From positions 58,233 through 122,232 of the forward strand of contig CAISEB010000049.1 of the NCBI GenBank assembly GCA_903884235.1: a DNA stretch of 64,000 nucleotides. Direction: 5' to 3'. Every line of letters starts with the position of its first letter. Position 1 is the stretch's first letter. The notes under the pieces were generated by a model. That model was not told the origin of the DNA, did no database searches, and worked only from the letters and a program-made list of their open reading frames with translations. Origin of the DNA: an uncultured Pseudomonadota bacterium (lineage in GTDB: Bacteria > Pseudomonadota > Gammaproteobacteria > Steroidobacterales > Steroidobacteraceae). A program made the translations under genes and the position numbers. This document shows, piece after piece, positions 58,280-64,000 of this stretch.

Positions 58280-60132
58280 CCGACCACGCCACCGTCCTTG
58301 CGGTGGTCGGATCCGCCCCGATAGATCCTCCGTCGCGGGTGACCTTTGGCGGCGGCCGACGCCGGCTCCAGCATCACCGACTGGAAGCCACCCATCGCCT
58401 GGCCGTCGACCGGGCGCACGTCGTGCCCCAGGTCGGACAGTGCCTTGCCGACGAGATCGTAGAGCGGGGACTCGAGCATCAGCACGTTTTCCACCTGCAG
58501 GTGGTGGAACCGGGCCAGGTCGCTTGCGGCCTGCAGGTTTGCGCCGAGATCGATGGTGTTGACCAGGACCTGGGCGTGGCCCTGCGCCTGCATGTCGCCG
58601 CCCATCAACGTCACGGTCATGAATGGCGCGCCGTCATGCATGACAAACCCCGCGGACAACGTATTGAATGGCCGCTTGTGGGGCGCGATCGCATTCGGGC
58701 TCTGCGGGTCGAGCGAGAACAGCGCACCCCGATCATGCAGCAGGAACCCGTAACCCGGCACCGTCAGGCCCGACCCGAAGTGTTCGTAGTTGCTGCTGAC
58801 CCAGGACACCATGTTGCCCTCGCGGTCGGCCACCGCGATCACGATCGTGTCGCCCTTGCCGCCCGGCACGCCCGCCGGAACCGTCGGCGCCGCGTGGAGC
58901 GGGTCGACTTTCGGGCACAGCGATTCCGCGTGTTCCGCGGAGACGAGGCGTGCAACCGGGACGCTGACGAAGTCGGGATCCGCGTTGTAGGCGAACAGGT
59001 CCGCGTACGCGAGCTTCTTGGCCTCCGTCAGGAAGTGCCAGTAGCGCGGCGAGGTGGGTCCGAGTGTCGCGAGTGTCTCGCCGGGGGCCCAGTGCGGGAC
59101 GCAGGCTTCCAGGATGCTGAGCATTTCCTGCGCGGCCCAATCCTGCGACGGCGGCGGTAGTTCGTAGACGTCGTAGCCGTGGTAGCGACTCGCCGTGGGT
59201 TCCGACCACGTGCCGCGGTAGGCGGCGAGGTCCTCGAGCGTCATCGTGCCGCCCTGGGCGTCCGACTTGGCCACGATCGCGCGCGCGATCTCCCCACGGT
59301 AGAAGGCCGCGGCCCCGGACTTCTGCAGGATCCGAAAGGCACGTGCGAGATCGGGGTTGCGGAATAGTTCGCCCGCCACGGGCGGGTGGCCGTCGACATA
59401 CCAGGCCCGCACCGAGTCGGGGTCGGGGACGAGTTTGCCGTCTGAACCGCGCACGGCGTCCGGCAGGATCCAGTCGCTGGCGATGCGCTCGCTGACGGGG
59501 AAGCCGTTCTCGGCATAATCGACGGCGGGCTGCAGGACTTCGCGAAGGCTGCGGGTTCCAAACCGCGTCAGCAGTTCCTGCCAGCCCCAGACCGCGCCGG
59601 GGACCGTGACCGGCAGGATGCCGTAGGTTGGCATCCCTGAGCCCGGGCCGGGGTTCGCCGGGTCGAAATCATGGCCGAGGGCATGCATGTGCGCGATCGT
59701 GGCGCCCGTCGGCGCCATGCCGCTGGCGTTGAGTGCATGCAGCTTCCCGTCCTTGGCGCTGTAGACGATGGCAAATAGATCGCCACCCATGCCCGTCATC
59801 ATCGGCTCGACGACATTGAGCGCAGCGGCGACCGCGACGGCCGCGTCGATCGCATTGCCGCCGCGCTCTAGGATCCTGAGCCCAGCCTGCGCTGCGAGCG
59901 GTTGGCTCGTGGCCACGATCCCGTGCTCGGCAATGACTTCGGAACGCGTCTGGGGTTTCCAGCCTTCGGCACGATCACCGCGCACACCGCGGCAGAAAGG
60001 CGCAGCGCAGTCGGCGGCGGCCATCGTCGGAGCGGCGGAGACGAACAGCAGGACGACGGCCAGCAGGACGGCCAGGAGCGCACGCGAGATACCGGCACAT
60101 TGACGCAGACTGTGATGGCAAGGCGGATGCAC
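58273..60132 (-). CDS. ggt: Exported gamma-glutamyltransferase-family protein
   Basis: A 619-residue Ntn-hydrolase that matures by self-cleavage into two subunits. The GTG at 60132 has an excellent GGGAGG site 6 bp upstream and starts a signal peptide (RALLAVLLAVVLLFVSAAPTMA); the open frame continues 33 codons further without such support. The large subunit opens with GIVATSQPLAAQAGLRILERGGNAIDAAVA. The predicted catalytic threonine is T429 in GKGDTIVIAVAD, followed by GNMVSWVSSNY and the late GGDMQAQGH. The family hydrolyses or transfers gamma-glutamyl groups, for example from glutathione. The SVDTTH form of enteric GGT is replaced by GGKGDT, so a variant substrate range is likely. Confidence 0.9.
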   Translation of the reverse strand: MHPPCHHSLRQCAGISRALLAVLLAVVLLFVSAAPTMAAADCAAPFCRGVRGDRAEGWKPQTRSEVIAEHGIVATSQPLAAQAGLRILERGGNAIDAAVAVAAALNVVEPMMTGMGGDLFAIVYSAKDGKLHALNASGMAPTGATIAHMHALGHDFDPANPGPGSGMPTYGILPVTVPGAVWGWQELLTRFGTRSLREVLQPAVDYAENGFPVSERIASDWILPDAVRGSDGKLVPDPDSVRAWYVDGHPPVAGELFRNPDLARAFRILQKSGAAAFYRGEIARAIVAKSDAQGGTMTLEDLAAYRGTWSEPTASRYHGYDVYELPPPSQDWAAQEMLSILEACVPHWAPGETLATLGPTSPRYWHFLTEAKKLAYADLFAYNADPDFVSVPVARLVSAEHAESLCPKVDPLHAAPTVPAGVPGGKGDTIVIAVADREGNMVSWVSSNYEHFGSGLTVPGYGFLLHDRGALFSLDPQSPNAIAPHKRPFNTLSAGFVMHDGAPFMTVTLMGGDMQAQGHAQVLVNTIDLGANLQAASDLARFHHLQVENVLMLESPLYDLVGKALSDLGHDVRPVDGQAMGGFQSVMLEPASAAAKGHPRRRIYRGGSDHRKDGGVVGW

Positions 60133-60621
60133 GGCGTACCTCCCGGCGTGAAGGATCTGGCGACGAGCGGAGGGTCCCCGACCCCTCCCTGATTGAACCC
60201 GGACTAAATGCTCGTTCAAAGTGTGTTCCATTCAACCCATGAGCGACCGTCTCGGGTTCCGTGAAATTACGTTCGGCAGCTGGAACTTCGCCATCCCGGA
60301 AACCCGTGACGAGCTCCGGACTCCGGAAACGGGGTGTTAAGCCGTAAGCCAGCACCCAGAACCGGACACCAGAGCTTAGCGAGATCTGGACATGGGCGCT
60401 TGGCGCCAAAGGGAACATCTGCATACAGCCATGGCAGGCGTACTGCGCATGACAGACATCGAGTCTTCGCTGGCGAAACCAGCGCCATGGACTTTCGCCA
60501 GGCGAATGAATGTTCGATTTGACTCAAATTTCAATCGTGCGAAGGCTGCACTGCGACGCAGTATTTGCCCGGTCGAGCGGGCGCGGCAATGCCTATGACT
60601 CGCCCGATAGGTAGCGGCCGC
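60133..60621. other. Hairpin-rich intergenic region upstream of ggt
   Basis: 489 bp between the CPBP protease gene and ggt, both minus strand. It holds a cluster of dyads at 60466-60582 and no credible gene. It must include the ggt promoter and any CPBP terminator. Confidence 0.5.
60466..60582. repeat. Cluster of overlapping and adjacent inverted repeats
   Basis: TTCGCTGGCGAAA (60466-60478) pairs with TTTCGCCAGGCGAA (60493-60506) as a 13-bp stem with one bulged G. CGCTGG/CCAGCG (60468-60473, 60479-60484) is an alternative stem that uses the same left arm. Further dyads are ATTTGACTCAAAT (60517-60529), ACTGCGACGCAGT (60550-60562) and GCCCG/CGGGC (60567-60571, 60578-60582). All are perfect apart from the bulge. 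Confidence 0.6.
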
Positions 60622-61347
60622 TTAACTCCCGGACGGTTCGGCGGCGGATGGCATCGGGACTGGATCGCGCAGGACGAGCCACGCGATCACGCCGCCCATT
60701 GCATCCACGACGGCGTGCAGGACGATGGCTGGCCACAGCGATCGGGTCAGCAGCACGATCGCCGTGAAGACGAGGCCCAGCACGCTCGTGCGGATGACGC
60801 CTGCCATACCCTGATAGGCATGAGCGGCGCCGAAAAGCAGTGCCGACAGCAACGCCGCGAACCACAGGTCGACCAGTGGCTGCAGCGCCCAGATCAGGAA
60901 GCCCCGGAATACCAGCTCCTCGCAGAAGCCCGCAGTCAGCGACACGCCGAAGAATGCCGGCAATTCCGACGCTGCGCGCGGACTGATGGCAGCCACGCCC
61001 CCGAGTTGCATACGCAGCTTCTCGCTCGGCACCGGAAGACGCGCGACCCTGATTGCACTGGAGCCCTGCAGCGCGGCGAATGCAATCGTGGCGGCGAGCG
61101 GCACCCAGAGGCGCCAGCCTTCTGGAAGGCCGAAACCGACCGATGACATGGGCACACCAGTGGCGATCCACAGCCACAGCACCAATATCGACGCGGCCCA
61201 CATCAGCAGTGCTCCCCGCAGCCATAACGCGTGCCGGGCCTTGGCGGCGTCCACTTGCGACTGCCTGATGAAAGCTTGCCACACGATGAAGTGATCGGCG
61301 GCGATAAGCAGAAGCACCGACCCGAGGACAATCCACTGCGGAATCAT
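60622..61347 (-). CDS. CPBP-family (Abi/Rce1-type) intramembrane metalloprotease
   Basis: A 241-residue polytopic membrane protein. The three conserved CPBP motifs are present: E143-E144-x3-R148 in FCEELVFRG, H176 in FGAAHAYQG, and H211 in VLHAVVDAMGG. Several hydrophobic helices precede them. Bacterial CPBP proteins process or bind membrane peptides and sometimes give bacteriocin self-immunity, but no bacteriocin gene is visible nearby. The ATG has GAAGG 7 bp upstream. It is transcribed towards ggt. Confidence 0.9.
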   Translation of the reverse strand: MIPQWIVLGSVLLLIAADHFIVWQAFIRQSQVDAAKARHALWLRGALLMWAASILVLWLWIATGVPMSSVGFGLPEGWRLWVPLAATIAFAALQGSSAIRVARLPVPSEKLRMQLGGVAAISPRAASELPAFFGVSLTAGFCEELVFRGFLIWALQPLVDLWFAALLSALLFGAAHAYQGMAGVIRTSVLGLVFTAIVLLTRSLWPAIVLHAVVDAMGGVIAWLVLRDPVPMPSAAEPSGS

Positions 61348-62033
61348 GTGCGACCTTCAAGTTTAAGGACGCGACTAGTCTACAAGTTCTGTCTGCGTCG
61401 GAGGTCGAGGTCTGCAGATTCGCTGGCGTCGCCCACAGGAAGGCTGTAGCGACTGGCTCAACGGCCCAGCTTCCGTTCATGCTGGCGGCACGTCGCGGCG
61501 CTAGGACGCTCGAAGCCGGGTTCGTCCTTTGCGCAATTCCGATGCTAACGGCACGGCGCGCCGGGGCATCGTGGCGCTGCAACGAAGCTCAAAGTCAGAG
61601 CTTCCGTAGTTCCCGCAGCGAAGCCCCCGAGCATTGCGGTTCGACGGAATGGCTTGGTGTTCAGTCTCCTTAATCTGCTCGCTAGTAAAACTGAACCTAC
61701 GCGTTCTGAACCCGGGTTAGGACGGGAAACTGCAATTTTGCGGTTGGACCCAAATACCAATCGCCGGCTGCGCTGAATCTCGCCTTCACCAGGGCGGCTC
61801 CGACTGCTATTCGCCCGATCCAGTTCATTCTTCGCAATTGTCTGGATAAAGACACCTGGTTGAGCTAGGTCCAAACTACGTAGCCGACATCACTCATTCA
61901 CCTATTGTGCGAAGTTCGCTGCGACGCACCAAGCGCGCTCGGTCTTCTATGCAGGAGGCGCCAGTCCAGTTGACGGCATTTGACCCGAGGCTCCCAGTGG
62001 CGAATGACTGCATCCGGCGCGTTCGCCGCCCCT
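61348..62033. other. Intergenic region containing a decayed gene copy
   Basis: 686 bp between the CPBP gene and the DUF4440-like gene, both minus strand. The central 300 bp are the degenerate copy of the lipoprotein start region described separately. The flanks (61348-61616 and 61918-62033) show no gene or strong repeat to me. Confidence 0.5.
61617..61917 (-). pseudogene. Decayed copy of the small lipoprotein promoter and start
   Basis: The segment is similar to 50126-50425 over its whole length. In the copy, the start codon position (61653-61655 on the minus strand) reads AAG instead of ATG, so the peptide NTKPFRRTAMLGGFAA replaces NTMPFRRTALLGSFAA. After these codons similarity to the lipoprotein body is lost. 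It cannot be translated as the original protein and is a relic of a duplication. Confidence 0.75.
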
Positions 62034-62525
62034 CTAGTCCACTTTGTCGCAGGCCGTACTACCCGTGCACGCCAATGTCACGAATGCCTCCGACTTCAGG
62101 TGCCAGGTTCCCGCCGCGGGGACCCACATCGCGAGATAGATGCCAGTCTTTCGCATCGTCCCATCGGGCTTTGTCCATCGGCCCTCAAATTGTCCGGTCT
62201 CCGCAATCCGCTTCCCGGACGCGGCGGCGACAATGGATGTTGGAGTCCGTCGGTACGTGACGAATGTCGGGTCCTTGAACTCCTCGTCGGCGTAGCTGCG
62301 AGTTGCGGCATCTCCGCCATTATCGAGGTTGCCAGACGATCCAGAAATGAGGTGATAGTCATCAACCAAGAACGTACGAAGGCGTGCGGCATCGTGGGCT
62401 GCAATCGCGGCGTTGTACTCCGCGCGCTGTGCTCGGACGATGGACGTCGGGGTTACCGGCGTCGCTGCGCAGCAAGTTCCGATGCAACCAACGATCAAAA
62501 GCAGCGTGGAGAATCGCGCATTCAT
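62034..62525 (-). CDS. Exported DUF4440/SnoaL-like (NTF2-fold) protein
   Basis: A 163-residue protein with a short signal peptide (STLLLIVGCIGTCCAA); the VGCIGTCC region could also be a lipobox-like end. The mature part has RAQRAEYNAAIAAHDAARLRTFLVDDYHL, in short NAAIAAHDAARL and LVDDYHLISG, then YRRTPTSIV and GRWTKPDGTMRKTGIYLAMW in parts. This is the NTF2-like cone fold of DUF4440 proteins, found in enzymes and stress proteins alike. The ATG has AGAAG upstream. The base composition is clearly less G+C-rich than in the core part of the window. Confidence 0.8.
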   Translation of the reverse strand: MNARFSTLLLIVGCIGTCCAATPVTPTSIVRAQRAEYNAAIAAHDAARLRTFLVDDYHLISGSSGNLDNGGDAATRSYADEEFKDPTFVTYRRTPTSIVAAASGKRIAETGQFEGRWTKPDGTMRKTGIYLAMWVPAAGTWHLKSEAFVTLACTGSTACDKVD

Positions 62526-62751
62526 GGGATTTTCTTCTCGGTGGCTTGTGCTTTGTAATCAAAGGCAAGCGGCAGACTCGGCTCATTACCGATTATCGAA
62601 AGCCGCGTAGCGATGCCGTCGCCTCCTTCCGTTAGCTGGTCCGTCGTCCTGAATGGACGCCTGTGACTTTAGCCGCTTCTGACCCGGAGCGGCCTCTCGC
62701 CAGAGCCCGGATCCGGATCTCCGGATTGATCGCGAGAGACTGCGACGTTCG

Positions 62752-63621
62752 TTAATTCGTCGATTCAGAATGAACAGAATCCAAGAAAACGTAGAGACGA
62801 TGAAGGCGCTGGTCATCGGTAATGGCCTGCTGAAACCCTTGCTCAAGTCGATCGATTTGAGCGGGCGACAAGCGCGTAAGGTCAGGGTTTCCGCTGAGTG
62901 TCGACTGAATGTCATCGATCGGGAACCCGGCCTTGAGACCGGCAAAATCGTCTCTTGCGTCCGCAGCTTCAATCTCGCGTTGGAGACGGTCGTCCTCCGA
63001 TAGATTCGGATTCGGCTGCTCTGTATTCAATACCGAGGTGGCCTTCAGCAAGTCGACATAAACGGCTGATGCCGCCTCGTTGATACCCTGCTGCGCGTCG
63101 TAAATCACCCCGTACCGTTTCATCACATTGGAAGGAATGTAGGAAGCCGCACCCGACTCATGCACAACTTTCCACGCCGACGAGCGAAAGGCATTGTACG
63201 TGCGTATGAAAACGAGGTGATCGTCCAAACGTAGAGCTCCCGCGCGCAAGCGATGCAGGACCGCGAGCGCTTTACGGTGGTTGAGCTCCATTCGATCACC
63301 TTCGGCCATATCGGCTTTGAGTACTTTGCGGTTCTGATCGAGCTCTTGCCTGAGTAGCTCAAGCGCCTGTTGGGCCTGGTGCCGGTGATGAAGCCATTCA
63401 ACCGTCGATTCGAGGCCCAGTGCCATTAGCAATCCGATCGTGATCGCGGCAATGTGAATCAGAAAGTCCTTCCAAGTGTGGACAGTCTGATGGGGGGCGT
63501 GAACATCGAGCATAGGCGTTGATACCTCTGGCATTGCCTGTGTTTCCGCGGCGCCCGGCACTTTCGCGGTAGTGCCGACTGGGGGCTCCTGCGGCGTACC
63601 TGGATTTGGGTGATTCGTCAT
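62752..63621 (-). CDS. Single-pass membrane protein of unknown function with coiled-coil region
   Basis: A 289-residue protein. A Pro-rich cytoplasmic N-terminus leads to one transmembrane helix at about 52-72 (FLIHIAAITIGLLMALGLES). The rest (about 75-289) is mainly helical and charged, with HRHQAQQALELLRQELDQNRKVLKADM (in short ALELLRQELDQNRKVLKAD) predicted as a coiled coil. I have seen similar uncharacterised proteins in other proteobacteria but cannot name a function. The ATG lacks a good ribosome-binding site. Base composition is A+T-richer than the surroundings, hinting at acquisition. Confidence 0.72.
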   Translation of the reverse strand: MTNHPNPGTPQEPPVGTTAKVPGAAETQAMPEVSTPMLDVHAPHQTVHTWKDFLIHIAAITIGLLMALGLESTVEWLHHRHQAQQALELLRQELDQNRKVLKADMAEGDRMELNHRKALAVLHRLRAGALRLDDHLVFIRTYNAFRSSAWKVVHESGAASYIPSNVMKRYGVIYDAQQGINEAASAVYVDLLKATSVLNTEQPNPNLSEDDRLQREIEAADARDDFAGLKAGFPIDDIQSTLSGNPDLTRLSPAQIDRLEQGFQQAITDDQRLHRLYVFLDSVHSESTN

Positions 63622-63837
63622 GCGGAAGGGTCTTATCCAGCGATCTGTAGCGTATCCCAGGTTACCGACAACCGCCTTCTTGCTATGACTTTCCCCGTCC
63701 GAATGACCCTTCGGGGCCGGTGAGCACTCAGGCCGTCCCGGCTTGCCGATCGACCCGTCCGAGTCGGGCGGACCCGCTAGAATTCACGCCTTGACCTCGC
63801 GCTGTAGGTCACTAACCGCAGCCATTGGGAAGCTTGG

Positions 63838-64000
63838 TCAGGTCTTCTGCTTTGCCACTGCGTCCCGCGCTTCGTGAAGCTGCTTCCAGTTAGGGGCGTA
63901 CTTCAGCGCCTCGTAGTACTTCGCGAGCGCATCGTTGGGCTTGCCCAGCTTCACGAGCACATCACCCCACGATTTGAGCGGATCGGCCCAGTGCGGGCCC
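63838..64000 (-). CDS. C-terminal end of a TPR protein (partial)
   Basis: The minus-strand frame is open at the right window edge and ends at a TGA (63838-63840). The 53 complete codons encode GPHWADPLKSWGDVLVKLGK, then PNDALAKYYEALKYAPNWKQ and LHEARDAVAKQKT. This is a complete TPR unit (A....Y.EALKYAP.W) as found at the end of large exported TPR proteins. The function depends on the missing N-terminal part. Confidence 0.7.
   Translation of the reverse strand, partial: GPHWADPLKSWGDVLVKLGKPNDALAKYYEALKYAPNWKQLHEARDAVAKQKT

Noticed and set aside
60466..60582. The hairpin cluster as an integron attC site or a dif site
   Set aside because: The RYYYAAC/GTTRRRY core sites and an integrase are missing, and the dyads do not match a dif-like XerCD sequence.
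1..64000. CRISPR arrays, tRNA/rRNA genes, prophage or intact insertion sequences
   Set aside because: I found no regularly spaced repeats, no recognisable tRNA or rRNA sequence, and no transposase, integrase or phage structural gene.

Overview
The window is about 64 kb of G+C-rich, densely coding, Gram-negative DNA. It holds some forty protein genes, most of them for envelope or secreted proteins, and no rRNA, tRNA, CRISPR array, prophage or intact insertion sequence that I can recognise. TonB-dependent receptors with an N-terminal plug, an alpha-2-macroglobulin/PBP1C pair, Tat- and Sec-exported enzymes, lipoproteins and two sensor kinases point to a proteobacterium. The receptor type and the gene content fit a gammaproteobacterium near Xanthomonadales/Nevskiales/Steroidobacteraceae. 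That placement is inference; no marker gene is present.

Layout. 1-3.5 kb: the end of a beta-propeller-like protein, then an acyltransferase and a LytS/LytTR-type two-component system on the minus strand. 3.8-11.8 kb: alpha-2-macroglobulin followed by penicillin-binding protein 1C, as in the yfhM-pbpC operon of other proteobacteria. 12-14.9 kb: a NrtR-like Nudix repressor whose catalytic residues are lost, divergent from an SPFH (stomatin-like) gene and a NAD-kinase-like gene, with a perfect 9+9 palindrome at the probable transcription start. 14.9-20.1 kb: a TPR protein, an outer-membrane-channel-like protein coupled to an EamA exporter, and a divergent LysR regulator. 20.2-26.8 kb: a Tat sulfatase, a secreted transglutaminase-like protein with an unknown partner, and a TPR-PAS histidine kinase. 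27-34 kb: a GloVer-repeat lipoprotein, a double-cupin protein, a YtcJ-type amidohydrolase, a YdeI-family protein and a dienelactone hydrolase.

34.2-46 kb is a carbohydrate-utilisation locus: TonB-dependent receptor, BadF-type sugar kinase, AgaS deaminase/isomerase, GatZ/KbaZ protein and EamA transporter in one minus-strand operon. It diverges from a DeoR regulator and is followed by a secreted amidohydrolase and an exported GH36 alpha-galactosidase. I read it as uptake and breakdown of alpha-linked galactose/(N-acetyl)galactosamine glycans. There is no tagatose-6-phosphate kinase, no aldolase catalytic subunit and no deacetylase in the locus, so GatZ may act as a stand-alone epimerase.

46-64 kb is more accessory: a Sel1 protein with two TonB-C domains, lipocalin-like and 2OG-oxygenase genes, small lipoproteins, a matrixin protease with a coupled partner, spermidine-dehydrogenase-like and gamma-glutamyltransferase genes, a CPBP protease and two A+T-richer small genes. 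This part also carries the scars: a decayed copy of a lipoprotein promoter/start, fragments of TPR, DUF4142 and GMC-oxidoreductase genes, and several strong inverted repeats, including a 153-bp element with 11-bp terminal inverted repeats and two internal hairpins.
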